Part shown: piece by piece, positions 1 through 8,100 of the stretch | Layout: each line of letters starts with the position of its first letter | How positions within the stretch are numbered: the first letter of the stretch is position 1 | NCBI GenBank assembly: GCA_003695205.1 | Contig: RFIO01000563.1 | Span: forward strand, 1 to 14,983 | Length of the DNA stretch: 14,983 bases | Source: Deltaproteobacteria bacterium | Lineage (GTDB): Bacteria > Desulfobacterota > Desulfuromonadia > Desulfuromonadales > Geothermobacteraceae | Reading direction: 5' to 3' | Program-made: the position numbers and the translations under genes | Notes under the pieces: model-generated | What the model saw: the letters and a program-made list of their open reading frames with translations, nothing else | Databases searched by the model: none | Told to the model about the DNA's origin: nothing

Positions 1-62
1 AGGATGCTGGCCAGGCGGCGCTTGTTCAGCGGTTTGCGGGGCGTCTTTTTCTCATCGCTCAT
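1..62 (-). CDS. Start of a probable HlyD-type periplasmic adaptor (partial)
   Basis: Only the first 20 codons are inside the window; the gene continues past base 1. The ATG at 62-60 overlaps the TGA of the tetR gene in an ATGA, so translation is probably coupled. The visible N-terminus is very basic (MSDEKKTPRKPLNKRR, then LASIL), which is how an inner-membrane-anchored protein looks just before its transmembrane helix. Third place in a tolC-tetR-X operon is usually held by a HlyD/membrane-fusion subunit, followed by ABC transporter genes. Both the identity and the membrane anchor are inferred from this short piece and its neighbours; another inner-membrane efflux component would fit as well. 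Confidence 0.5.
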   Translation of the reverse strand, partial: MSDEKKTPRKPLNKRRLASI

Positions 63-670
63 TTCGGGTTGGTCCTTCTGTCGTTGGTGTCCAGCAGGCA
101 GGCCACCAGCTGGCGGACGTGGGTGCTGATGACGGCGGCCTGTTCGTACTCTTTTCGGTAGCCTGGCAGGTGGCGGCGCAGGGGCGTGAACTGGAAATGC
201 TGCAGGCACATGCCAAACAGACTGCCGATGAGCAGGAAGGAATCGACAGCGGGCGCCGCCTGTTTGCAGACTTCCAGCAGTTTTTCGGTGACCGGGGCGA
301 AGACGGTACGGGCCAGTATTTCCAGGCGCTTCTGGTCGCCATCGAGGATTTCCCGCTGCAGCAGTTTGCGGAAGGTGGCGTCGTCGGCAAGCTGGTCGCA
401 CAGCAGGTCGACCAGGTCCAGCAGCTTGTGCCGGGGCGGACGCTCACTCTCCAGCAGTTCCAGCAGGGGGCGGGTTTTGCCGGTAAAGGCATGCTGCATG
501 GCGGCCAGATACAATGTCTCCTTGTCGGCGAAGTGGTGGTAGAGGCTGCCGACGTTGAGCTCGCAGGCACGGGCGATGTCGCGCATGCTGACGCCGTCCG
601 GACCGCCTTCGGCGAAAAGGTCGACCGCGTGCCGAATAATTGTGTCGCTACCGCAGCACGACTTTTTCAC
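59..670 (-). CDS. TetR/AcrR-family repressor of an efflux operon
   Basis: A 203-residue TetR-family DNA-binding repressor. The N-terminal helix-turn-helix lies at about residues 10-57 (SMRDIARACELNVGSLYHHF), including the GSLYHHF recognition-helix end typical of the family. The rest is the all-helical ligand-binding and dimerisation domain, whose C-terminal part resembles the CecR/YbiH type that controls HlyD-ABC exporters in enterobacteria (by eye, not computed). The start is GTG at 670-668, overlapping the TGA of the tolC gene (GTGA); the end overlaps the next gene (ATGA). Lying inside the operon, it would be made together with the pump it controls, which implies negative autoregulation through the palindrome upstream of tolC. 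Two adjacent cysteines at positions 5-6 are an oddity; whether they sense anything is unknown. Confidence 0.9.
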   Translation of the reverse strand: MKKSCCGSDTIIRHAVDLFAEGGPDGVSMRDIARACELNVGSLYHHFADKETLYLAAMQHAFTGKTRPLLELLESERPPRHKLLDLVDLLCDQLADDATFRKLLQREILDGDQKRLEILARTVFAPVTEKLLEVCKQAAPAVDSFLLIGSLFGMCLQHFQFTPLRRHLPGYRKEYEQAAVISTHVRQLVACLLDTNDRRTNPK

Positions 671-1986
671 CGGTCAGCCTCCACAGAATTGTTTCCGACG
701 GCGCGGTCGAGGCGGGCCCGGGCTGCCAGCAGGCCGTAACGTGCTTCGAGCAGGCGCGTTTCCGCTTCGGTCTGCAGGCTGCGGGCTTCGAGCAGGTCGG
801 CAATGGGTATCAGGCCTTCTTTGAACTGCAACTCCGACAGGCGATGGTTCTCGCGCGCCTGGTCGACGGCCTGCCGGGCCGTAGCCAGGTTTTTGATTGC
901 GACTTCGAGGTCGCGCCAGGCCTGTTCGACCTGCAGGCGCACCTGTTTTTCCACATCGGCGCGCAGAAAGCTGACGGCTCGCAGCCGACTGGTGGCGGCC
1001 GCGGCCCGCGCCCGGTCGGCTCCTCCGTGAAACAGGTTCCAGGACAGTCGCAGGCCGACGACGGCATTTTCATCGTTGCGGTAGTCGTTTTCTTCGGCCA
1101 GAAGATCCTGGCCGTCACGCTGGTAGGCCGCAACCAGCGCTGCCTGGGGGTAGAACGGAGCACGGGCCAGCCGCACGGCTTTTTCGGCCTTCGTGATTTC
1201 CAGATCGAACTGGCGCATGACCGGACGCCGGCGCACCGCTTCATCCTGCAGAAAGGCCAGGTCGGGGTCGCTGTCGGCGGGAGAGGCCGGAGTCGTCAGC
1301 TGAACCGGGGTCGCTTCGGGGCGCCCCATGAGCTGGTTGAGCCGGCTTTTGGCAAGGCTGACATCGGCCTCGGCCCTCGTTTTTTGCTGTTCGGCAGCGG
1401 CCAGGGCGACTTCGGCCTTGAGCAGGTCGGCGCGCGCGATCAGTCCCTGACGTTCCATGGCGAGGGCGTCGTCGCGATGGCGCAGAAACTGTTCGTGCTG
1501 CGCGCGAGCCAACTCCAGCAGCGCCCGGCGGCGCAGCAGGTCGAGGGCCGCGAGGCGGGCCTCGAGAGTCAGGTCGGCCCGCACCTGTTCCAGTTCCAGC
1601 CTGGCGCTGTCGACACCCAGTTCCGCCAGCTGCTGGCGCGTGCTCAGGGCGAAGCCTGTGAACAGCGGCTGGGTCAGGGTCAACTGGTGGTGCGCGGTTC
1701 GATCGTCATTGACAAGGATCGGGGTGCCGTTGAACCGTTCGAAGGGCTCTTCCTTGAGATAGTCAATCCGGCTTTCGGCGTCGAGGCGGAACAGGCGCTC
1801 ACCACGGCTGGCCTGTGCCTCCGCCCGGGCGGAAGCAAGAAGTTCCGATTTGGCCTCGACACGTTCGTTGTGTGCCAGGACCTGGCGGACTACCTCATCG
1901 ATGGTCAGTTCGTCCGCGGGGCAGGTCGCCGCACTCAACAGCCCGGACAGCAGAATCAGCAATGGCAACAGGATGGTTTTTTTCAT
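667..1986 (-). CDS. TolC-family outer-membrane efflux protein
   Basis: 439-residue outer-membrane channel protein of type I/RND/ABC tripartite exporters. It begins with a signal peptide (MKKTILLPLLILLSGLLSAA). It shows the duplicated coiled-coil/beta-barrel layout of the family: LTLTQPLFTGF near residue 105 and LRLSWNLFHGG near residue 290 are the two matching beta-barrel entries, each followed by long Ala/Leu/Arg/Glu-rich helices. The ATG at 1986 is preferred over an in-frame ATG at 1998 because GGAG lies 6 bases before the former and the signal peptide then starts directly with MKK. The stop overlaps the GTG of tetR. Substrate is unknown; the partners are presumably the adaptor and ABC genes beyond the left edge. 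Confidence 0.92.
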   Translation of the reverse strand: MKKTILLPLLILLSGLLSAATCPADELTIDEVVRQVLAHNERVEAKSELLASARAEAQASRGERLFRLDAESRIDYLKEEPFERFNGTPILVNDDRTAHHQLTLTQPLFTGFALSTRQQLAELGVDSARLELEQVRADLTLEARLAALDLLRRRALLELARAQHEQFLRHRDDALAMERQGLIARADLLKAEVALAAAEQQKTRAEADVSLAKSRLNQLMGRPEATPVQLTTPASPADSDPDLAFLQDEAVRRRPVMRQFDLEITKAEKAVRLARAPFYPQAALVAAYQRDGQDLLAEENDYRNDENAVVGLRLSWNLFHGGADRARAAAATSRLRAVSFLRADVEKQVRLQVEQAWRDLEVAIKNLATARQAVDQARENHRLSELQFKEGLIPIADLLEARSLQTEAETRLLEARYGLLAARARLDRAVGNNSVEADR

Positions 1987-2000
1987 GGCAGGCTCCATTT

Positions 2001-2012
2001 AAACGAACGTTT
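2001..2012. promoter_or_regulatory. Probable TetR operator (AAACGAACGTTT)
   Basis: A 12-bp palindrome with perfect 5-bp arms AAACG/CGTTT around a central AA; the symmetry continues imperfectly outward (TnAAACG..CGTTTnA). It sits on the predicted transcription start of the efflux operon. A further CGTTCG at 2028-2033, the reverse complement of the CGAACG inside the palindrome, lies between the -35 and -10 boxes and may be a second half-site. That the TetR protein of this operon binds here is an inference from position and symmetry. Confidence 0.65.
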
Positions 2013-2015
2013 GAT

Positions 2016-2044
2016 ACTTTAAGAGGTCGTTCGCCTCGCGTCAA
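2016..2044 (-). promoter_or_regulatory. Sigma-70-like promoter of the tolC-tetR efflux operon
   Basis: Reading the minus strand, TTGACG (2044-2039) and TAAAGT (2021-2016) are separated by exactly 17 bases. The -35 box matches consensus at 5 of 6 positions and the -10 at 4 of 6. The predicted transcription start is near 2009, inside the palindrome at 2001-2012, leaving a short leader before the GGAG and ATG of tolC. No mapping data; seen from sequence only. Confidence 0.7.
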
Positions 2045-2093
2045 GGGGGCTGTTGACTTGCCGGACAGCAAGGATTGCACTAATCTGGCGCTC

Positions 2094-2609
2094 ATGTGGC
2101 GGATACTTTTCCTGGTTGTTCTGCTCATTTGGCCAACTTCAGCAGAGGCAGAGCCTGTGGACCCGTTTCTCCTGCGCAGCTTCGCGGGCCAGGCGCTCGA
2201 CCAGGCGGCTGTGGGGCAGGCTGCAAGATTGTCCTGGCTTTTTCATTTGCCGGACGATCTGGCACCGGAACGCAGGGGGGGCGAACGCGAGGAGCTGACA
2301 AGGTCGCTGGCGCGGCTTTTTCAGGTTTTCGGCAGGCCGAGGATTCTGGGCTGGACCGAGGGGCATATCGAAGCCGACATCATCTGGGTCGAAGGAATGG
2401 ATGCCGACTACTGGCGTGATCGCAGCCGTTACAGCCAGCTGGCCGCAAGGGTCGACTATGCTCGGGTGGGGCAGGGCTGGCTGGTGCTGCGGGTGATCCG
2501 CTATGACAGACGCCTGCAGCTGCGCGCGGTCGGTTTTGCCCTCCCTGCCGGACGTCTGAACGAAAAACTGCGGCGGTCACTGAATTCCGCCGCGAGGACA
2601 GCGAGATGA
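2094..2609 (+). CDS. Exported protein of unknown function
   Basis: A 171-residue protein I do not recognise. It starts with a clear signal peptide (MWRILFLVVLLIWPTSAEA, cleavage probably after AEA or nearby), so the mature part of about 150 residues should be periplasmic. The mature protein is rich in Arg, Leu and aromatic residues, with no cysteines, no obvious repeats and no further membrane segment. The ATG at 2094 is chosen because the signal peptide begins there; longer in-frame starts would overlap tolC. There is no good Shine-Dalgarno sequence before it (an AAGGA lies about 19 bases upstream). It ends in an ATGA overlap with the MazG-like gene, implying a shared transcript with an enzyme and a regulator that act in the cytoplasm. 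Confidence 0.75.
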   Translation: MWRILFLVVLLIWPTSAEAEPVDPFLLRSFAGQALDQAAVGQAARLSWLFHLPDDLAPERRGGEREELTRSLARLFQVFGRPRILGWTEGHIEADIIWVEGMDADYWRDRSRYSQLAARVDYARVGQGWLVLRVIRYDRRLQLRAVGFALPAGRLNEKLRRSLNSAARTAR

Positions 2610-2971
2610 ACGATCGAAAAACAACTCTGGCCGACCTTCGCGGGGCCATGGCCGATTTCGTCGCCCGTCGCGACTGGCAGAAGTTCCACCAGCCGCGCAA
2701 TCTGAGCATGTCCATTGCCATCGAGGCGGCCGAGCTGATGGAACATTTTCAGTGGGATGCTCCGGGCACCGATGAACAGCCCGATGCCGAACGCAAGGAG
2801 GAAATCGCCGCCGAAATGGCCGACATCCTGCTCTACCTCTGTTCGCTCGCCAACCGCCTCGATATCGACCTGAGTGCCGCGGCGGAACGGAAGCTCGAAC
2901 GCAATCGCCGGCGATTTCCGGCCGACCGGGTATTCGGACGCGCAGTCGGCCCGCTGGAGGAGTCGTCATGA
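2606..2971 (+). CDS. MazG-like nucleotide pyrophosphohydrolase (dCTPase/RS21-C6 type)
   Basis: A 121-residue all-alpha NTP pyrophosphohydrolase. Family members hydrolyse (deoxy)nucleoside triphosphates, often non-canonical ones, to the monophosphate and pyrophosphate, cleaning the nucleotide pool. The metal-binding signature is complete: E40-x-x-E43 in AIEAAELMEHFQW and E70-x-x-D73 in EEIAAEMADILLYL, followed by the usual LANRLDIDL and a KLERNRRRFP tail (residues 96-105). The length is right for the short single-domain branch (about 110-120 residues). It starts in an ATGA overlap with the exported-protein gene and ends in an ATGA overlap with the WYL regulator, so the three are probably translated in step. 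The exact substrate cannot be read from the sequence. Confidence 0.88.
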   Translation: MNDRKTTLADLRGAMADFVARRDWQKFHQPRNLSMSIAIEAAELMEHFQWDAPGTDEQPDAERKEEIAAEMADILLYLCSLANRLDIDLSAAAERKLERNRRRFPADRVFGRAVGPLEESS

Positions 2972-3993
2972 GTGTTTCGAAGCGCAAACCCGGAAAGCCG
3001 GCCAAAAAGTACAGCCAGGCTGCCCGCCTGCACGACGTCATCCGCCTGCTCGAGACCCGCTACGGCGCCAGTGTCGACGAGCTGGCCGAGGAATGCGGTG
3101 TGACGCGGCGCACCGTCTACCGCGACCTGAAGGCGATCGAGGAGGCAGGCTATCCCCTGGTGAGCGAAGCCGATGAGGGGGGGCGGGTTCTCTACCGCTT
3201 CATGACCGGGTTCAAGCAGGTGCCGCCGATCACCTTTTCCCTCGAGGAACTGATGACCCTGCACCTGTGCAGGGACCAGCTCGCCTTTCTGCGCGGCACG
3301 CCTTTCGCCGAGGACCTCGATGCCATTTTTACCCGCATTCACTCAAGCCTGCCGCCGCGCAGTGTCGCGCACATGGAACGGATCGCCAGCGCCACGGCTC
3401 CCAAGTTCAGCGGTGTGCCCGATTACACCGGGCGGTACCAGGACCTGGTGAGGCTGCGCAAGGCGCTGATCCGGCAGTTCCGCTGCCGTCTTCAGTACCG
3501 GCCGGCACGGCGGGAATCCCAGGACTATCTCATCGACCCCTACGGTCTGCTGTTTCACAACAACGCCCTCTACCTGGCCGCCTACGCCCACAACCGAAAG
3601 GACCGACGCCTCTTTCTCGTTGACCGCATCGAAAAGGTCGAACTGCTCGAAGAACGCTTCGATGTGCCCGAGGATTTCAGCCCCGCAGAGATTCTTGGGC
3701 AAAGTTTCGGTGTTGTCAGCGACGATCCGATTGAGGTGAGAGTCCGGTTTGCCGCCCCGGTGGCCCACCTGATCCGCGAACGGACCTGGCACTCGAGTCA
3801 GCAGCTGACCGAAACCGGCGACGGCGGCGTCGAACTGGCCATGACGGTTGCCGGGCGAACGGAGCTGCTGGCATGGCTCTATTCCTACCTGCCGCATGTC
3901 GAAGTACTTTCTCCGCCCGGGTTGCGCCGGGAGTTTTTCGATGGTTTGCGGCGCGCCCTCGAGCTGGAAAAACCCACCCCGCAAGAGGTGTGA
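2968..3993 (+). CDS. HTH-WYL transcriptional regulator (YafY type)
   Basis: A 341-residue regulator. A basic N-terminal tail (residues 1-14) leads into an HTH_11/DeoR-like winged helix at about 15-80, with recognition region SVDELAEECGVTRRTVYRDLKAIEEAG. A linker follows, then the WYL domain at about 162-228 (DYLIDPYGLLFHNNALYLAAY) and a C-terminal WCX-like region at about 255-334. In the name-giving motif the tryptophan is replaced (ALYL rather than WYL), a common variation. WYL domains sense nucleic acids or nucleotide ligands in the members studied, for example DNA-damage and phage-defence regulators. Co-translation with a nucleotide pyrophosphohydrolase fits such a theme, but its target here is unknown. 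The ATG at 2968 overlaps the stop of the previous gene. Confidence 0.9.
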   Translation: MSVSKRKPGKPAKKYSQAARLHDVIRLLETRYGASVDELAEECGVTRRTVYRDLKAIEEAGYPLVSEADEGGRVLYRFMTGFKQVPPITFSLEELMTLHLCRDQLAFLRGTPFAEDLDAIFTRIHSSLPPRSVAHMERIASATAPKFSGVPDYTGRYQDLVRLRKALIRQFRCRLQYRPARRESQDYLIDPYGLLFHNNALYLAAYAHNRKDRRLFLVDRIEKVELLEERFDVPEDFSPAEILGQSFGVVSDDPIEVRVRFAAPVAHLIRERTWHSSQQLTETGDGGVELAMTVAGRTELLAWLYSYLPHVEVLSPPGLRREFFDGLRRALELEKPTPQEV

Positions 3994-4027
3994 CGTAATT
4001 TGACACACGCCCCTGTCATGCTCCCTG

Positions 4028-4051
4028 GCAAGCAGGAACACACTTGCTTGC
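4028..4051. promoter_or_regulatory. Inverted repeat upstream of the 4070 gene
   Basis: Perfect 7-bp arms GCAAGCA (4028-4034) and TGCTTGC (4045-4051) are separated by 10 bases, giving arm centres 17 bp apart. The repeat lies 18 bases before the start codon and 34 bases after the stop of the WYL gene. It could be an operator or an RNA hairpin in the leader. A TTGACA at 4000-4005 could be a -35 box, but I see no convincing -10 at the right distance. Confidence 0.4.
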
Positions 4052-4069
4052 AACCTACGGGAGGTGACC

Positions 4070-4450
4070 ATGATCTGGCTCGACCTGGCGAACGAACAGG
4101 GGCAGGAACTCTACTTTGATGCCTGGAAACGGGAACGGTGCCGAAAGGGCTCGGGGGAACTGATCAGCGGCCTGATCGGTGACGGCAGCTACGAGGGTGA
4201 GGTGCTGGTTGAACTGGCTGAGCGGGGGTGTGAACTGACCTTCGTCGACAGGTTCCTGGCGCCCGAGTCCCTCGGGGCCTTCCTCGGCCGGGTCAGCCTC
4301 GACCGTCTGCGCCAGGCTCTTGAAGACAGCCTCGCGGGCTCCGGTGAGCTGGCTCTCGGTCGTCGGCGCAGCGACCCGCCGGCAATGGGCGTCAGCGATT
4401 ATGACGCCACCGGTCCGGCGCCCATGCATATCTGCCGCGAGGTCGCCTGA
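4070..4450 (+). CDS. Small soluble protein of unknown function
   Basis: A 126-residue protein I do not recognise. It has no signal peptide or membrane segment. The first half is acidic with alternating strands and helices (IWLDLANEQGQELYFDAW, GEVLVELAERGCELTFVDRF); the end is Pro/Gly-rich and probably disordered. The ATG at 4070 is chosen over an in-frame GTG at 4064 because GGGAGG (4059-4064) is spaced 5 bases before it. A 76-base gap with an inverted repeat separates it from the WYL gene, and maf has its own promoter-like sequence after it, so it may be a single-gene unit. The strong ribosome-binding site and coding-like composition make it a real gene. Confidence 0.7.
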   Translation: MIWLDLANEQGQELYFDAWKRERCRKGSGELISGLIGDGSYEGEVLVELAERGCELTFVDRFLAPESLGAFLGRVSLDRLRQALEDSLAGSGELALGRRRSDPPAMGVSDYDATGPAPMHICREVA

Positions 4451-4468
4451 TTTTTCTCACTCCGGGGC

Positions 4469-4498
4469 TTGGCAGAAGGGGGGTGACTGGGCTACAAA
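4469..4498 (+). promoter_or_regulatory. Putative sigma-70-like promoter of maf
   Basis: TTGGCA (4469-4474, 5 of 6 to consensus) and TACAAA (4493-4498, 4 of 6) are separated by 18 bases. The predicted start near 4505 leaves a 15-base leader containing GGAG (4509-4512) spaced 7 bases before the maf ATG. Plausible but unproven. Confidence 0.45.
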
Positions 4499-4519
4499 AG
4501 GGGCATCCGGAGACCCTTC

Positions 4520-5107
4520 ATGCGCACCCTTGTTCTGGCATCCACAAGTCCGTATCGTCGCCGCCTGCTGGAGCAGCTCGGGCTTCCCTTCCTTGTCGCG
4601 GCGCCGCGCTTCGAGGAGGAACTCGACCAGAGCGTCGCTCCCGAACTTCTGGTCAAGCATCTGGCGACAGGCAAAGCCCAGAGCCTGGCGGAGCGCTACC
4701 CGGACGCCCTGATCATCGGTTCCGACCAGATTTTCGTCGATGCCCGCGGCCGGCTGCACGGCAAGCCCGGCGATTTTGCCGCCGCCGTCAAGCAGCTTTC
4801 GGCCATGGCCGGCCGAAGCCACACCTTCTATACCGGTCTTGCGCTGCTCGACAGCGCGACCGGCCAGCTTCAGGTCGATTTTGCCACCTTCGAGGTTCAT
4901 CTGCGGCCCCTGACCGAAGAGCAGATCCGCAGCTACCTGGAGCGGGAGCGTCCCTTCGACTGCGCCGGCAGCTTCAGGGTCGAGGGTCTCGGTATCGCCC
5001 TGATGGAATCGATGGCCGGGGATGACATCAATACCCTGATCGGCCTGCCGCTGATCAAGCTGGTCCAGATGCTCGCCGAGGCCGGGATCGACGTTCTCTC
5101 CGCCTGA
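4520..5107 (+). CDS. maf: Maf-family nucleotide pyrophosphatase, YceF (m7GTP) type
   Basis: A 195-residue Maf/Ham1-fold nucleotide pyrophosphatase. It has the family start motif LVLASTSPYRRRLL (residues 4-17), the catalytic-acid motif GSDQ with D69, GKP at 81-83, and a TFYTGLALL segment (102-110). Several stretches follow E. coli YceF closely from memory (ERYPDALIIGSDQ, HTFYTGLALLDSATGQLQ, CAGSFRVEGLGIALMESMAGDDINTLIGLPLI). This points to the 7-methyl-GTP pyrophosphatase branch rather than the dTTP/UTP branch (YhdE/MafA). Function would be removal of modified nucleotides that could be misincorporated into RNA or DNA. It lies 68 bases upstream of dnaE in the same direction. The ATG at 4520 has GGAG at 7 bases spacing. 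Confidence 0.92.
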   Translation: MRTLVLASTSPYRRRLLEQLGLPFLVAAPRFEEELDQSVAPELLVKHLATGKAQSLAERYPDALIIGSDQIFVDARGRLHGKPGDFAAAVKQLSAMAGRSHTFYTGLALLDSATGQLQVDFATFEVHLRPLTEEQIRSYLERERPFDCAGSFRVEGLGIALMESMAGDDINTLIGLPLIKLVQMLAEAGIDVLSA

Positions 5108-5110
5108 TGG

Positions 5111-5123
5111 GGGGCTGAGCCCC
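5111..5123 (+). terminator. Weak hairpin between maf and dnaE
   Basis: GGGGC-TGA-GCCCC forms a 5-bp GC stem with a 3-base loop starting 3 bases after the maf stop, followed only by GTTTG, not a proper T-run. A competing pairing CCCC/GGGG across GTTT is also possible. It may attenuate or stabilise a read-through transcript rather than terminate. Confidence 0.25.
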
Positions 5124-5175
5124 GTTTGGGGGCACTATTGTCATTTGTTCGGACCCTGTCCGTTTCGGAGTTACC

Positions 5176-8100
5176 ATGCAGCACGCCAATTTCGTTCATC
5201 TCCATCTGCACAGTCAGTATTCCCTGCTCGACGGGGCCATCAAGATCGATGACCTGGTGCGCAAGGTCCACGATCTCAACATGCCGGCCGTGGCCATCAC
5301 CGACCACGGCAATATGCACGGTGCCATCGAGTTCTACCAGAAGGCCCAGGCCGCCGGAGTCAAGCCGATCATTGGCAGCGAGCTCTATGTCGCGCCCGAA
5401 TCGCGCTTCAAGAAAAGCGACGCCCGGGGCTCGTCCGAGGCGTCCTATCACCTGGTGCTGCTGTGCATGAACCAGGTCGGCTACCGCAATCTCTGTCACC
5501 TGGTGACGGCGGCCAACGTCGAGGGCTTCTATTACCGGCCGCGGGTTGACTGGGACCTGCTCAGGGAGCACAACGAGGGACTGATCGCCATGACCGCCTG
5601 CCTGGGCGGCGAGCTGCCGGTACTGATCAACCTCGGGCAGATGGACGAGGCGCGTGAGCGAGCCCGTGCCATGGCCGAAATTTTCGACGATGGACGCTTC
5701 TACCTCGAACTTCAGGAGAACCATATACCGGAACAGGCGGTGGTCAACCGGGGGCTGAAGCAGATCGCCGCCGACCTTGACCTGCCCCTGGTCGCCACCA
5801 ACGACTGCCACTACCTCAACCGTGAGGATGCCCAGGCCCACGAGGTCCTGCTGTGCGTACAGACCGGCAAGACCATGGACGACCCGAACCGGTTCCGGTT
5901 TTCCAACGACCAGTTCTACCTCAAGACGCCCGAGGAGATGGCGGCGATGTTCGCAGACTGTCCCGAGTCGCTGGAGAACACCGTCCGCATTGCCGAACGC
6001 TGCAACCTCGAACTCGACTTCAGCACCTATCACTTTCCACAGTATGAAAAGCCGGCCGACAAGAGCCTGGATGAGGTGCTGGCGGAGATGGCACGGGACG
6101 GTCTCGACAAGAGGCTGGAAGCGATTCGCAGGCTCAAGCCGGATTTTTCCGACGAGGAAGAGCAGCGCTATCGCGAGCGGCTGGAGACCGAACTCGACTG
6201 TATCAAGCAGATGGGTTTCCCCGGCTATTTCCTAATCGTTTCCGATTTCATCAACTGGGCCAAGGACCACGATATCCCGGTGGGGCCGGGGCGCGGCAGC
6301 GCGGCCGGCTCCCTGGTCGCCTACGCCATCCGTATCACCGACATCGACCCGATGCCCTACAACCTGCTGTTCGAGCGCTTTTTGAACCCCGAGCGCATCA
6401 GCATGCCGGATATCGACGTCGACTTCTGCATCTACGGCCGTGAAAAGGTCATCGATTACGTCCGGGAAAAGTACGGCGAGAAGAATGTCGCCCAGATCAT
6501 CACCTTCGGTACCATGCAGGCCAAGGGGGTGGTGCGTGACGTCGGCCGGGCCCTGGGCATGACCTACAACGAGGTCGACAAGATCGCCAAGCTGATCCCG
6601 GCCGTTTTGGGCATGACCCTGGAGCAGGCGCTCAAGCAGGAACCGAAGCTGGTTGAACTGCGCGACAAGGATCCGCGCGTCAAGGAACTGATCAACATCG
6701 CCCTGGCGCTCGAGGGGCTGACCCGGCACGCCTCCACCCACGCCGCCGGCGTCGTCGTGACGCCGAAGCCGCTGCCGGAATACCTGCCGCTGTACAAGGA
6801 CCAGAAGGCCGATTCGCTCGTCACCCAGTACTCCATGAGCTACGTGGAGAAGATCGGCCTGGTCAAGTTCGACTTCCTCGGTTTGAAGACCCTGACGGTC
6901 ATCAACAACGCCGTGCGCCTGATCCGCTCCGGCGTCAATCCCGACTTCGACCTGAAGGCGGTTCCGGACGACGACGAAAAGACCTATCAGCTTCTCTCCC
7001 GCGGGGAGACCACCGGCGTGTTCCAGCTCGAATCGAGCGGCATGAAGGAATACCTGGTCAAGCTAAAACCTTCCTGCTTCGAGGACCTGATCGCGATGGT
7101 GGCGCTCTACCGCCCCGGTCCTCTCGGGTCGGGGATGGTCGACTCCTTCATCAAGCGCAAGCATGGCCAGGAGCAGTTCGACTATCCCTTCCCGCAGCTG
7201 GAGCCGATCCTCAAGGACACCTACGGCGTCATCGTCTACCAGGAACAGGTCATGCTCATTGCCCAGGTGCTGGCCAACTACAGCCTGGGTGGCGCCGACC
7301 TGCTGCGCCGGGCGATGGGCAAGAAGAAGCCCGAGGAGATGGCCAAGCAGAAGGAGATATTCCTCGCCGGCGCCAGGGAGAACAAGCTCGACCTGAAAAA
7401 GGCCGAAGCGGTCTTCGACCTGATGGAGAAGTTTGCCGCCTACGGCTTCAACAAGTCGCATTCGGCGGCCTACGCCCTGGTCGCTTATCACACCGCCTAC
7501 CTCAAGGCCCACTACCCGGTCGAGTTCATGGCGGCGCTTCTGACCGAGGACATGGAGAACACCGACAAGGTGATCAAGAACATCAACGAGGTCCGCTCCA
7601 TGGGCATCGAGGTCCTGCCGCCCGACATCAATGCCTCGGACCGGACCTTCACGGTTCACGAGGGGCAGATCCGTTTCGGGCTCGGGGCGGTCAAGGGGGC
7701 CGGCAGTGCCGCGCTCGACGCGATCCTGGCGGTACGCCGGGAAGCTGAATTCAGCTCACTGAGCGATTTCTGCGAACGGGTCGACCTGCGCCGGGTCAAC
7801 AAGAAGGTGGTCGAGGCCCTGATCAAGTGCGGCGCCTTCGATTCCCTCGGCGGTCACCGGGCCCAGTATCTCGAGGCGCTCGAAGATGCCATGGAAACCG
7901 CCTCCCGCATCCAGCGCGAACGGGAAATCGGCCAGGAGTCACTTTTCGGCAGCGAGGAGATTCACACCTCGTCCAACGGTGTCAGCTACGGGCAGCTGCC
8001 TGACATCGAGCCCTGGGATGAAAAGGTCAAGCTCGGTTTCGAGAAGGAATCACTCGGCTTCTACATTTCCGGCCATCCGCTGGCCCGCTACCGGGAGACC

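Noticed and set aside
640..2022. Open frame of 460 codons on the plus strand opposite tolC and tetR
   Set aside because: Antisense to well-recognised genes; composition is a GC-rich shadow with no family motif.
4026..4051. Sigma-54 promoter (TGGCA...TTGC) before the 4070 gene
   Set aside because: The GG-to-GC distance is wrong (9 or other than 10 bases between them), and the match is explained by the inverted repeat.
4933..6033. Open frame of 366 codons on the minus strand opposite maf and dnaE
   Set aside because: Antisense shadow of dnaE, whose protein is unmistakable over the same bases.
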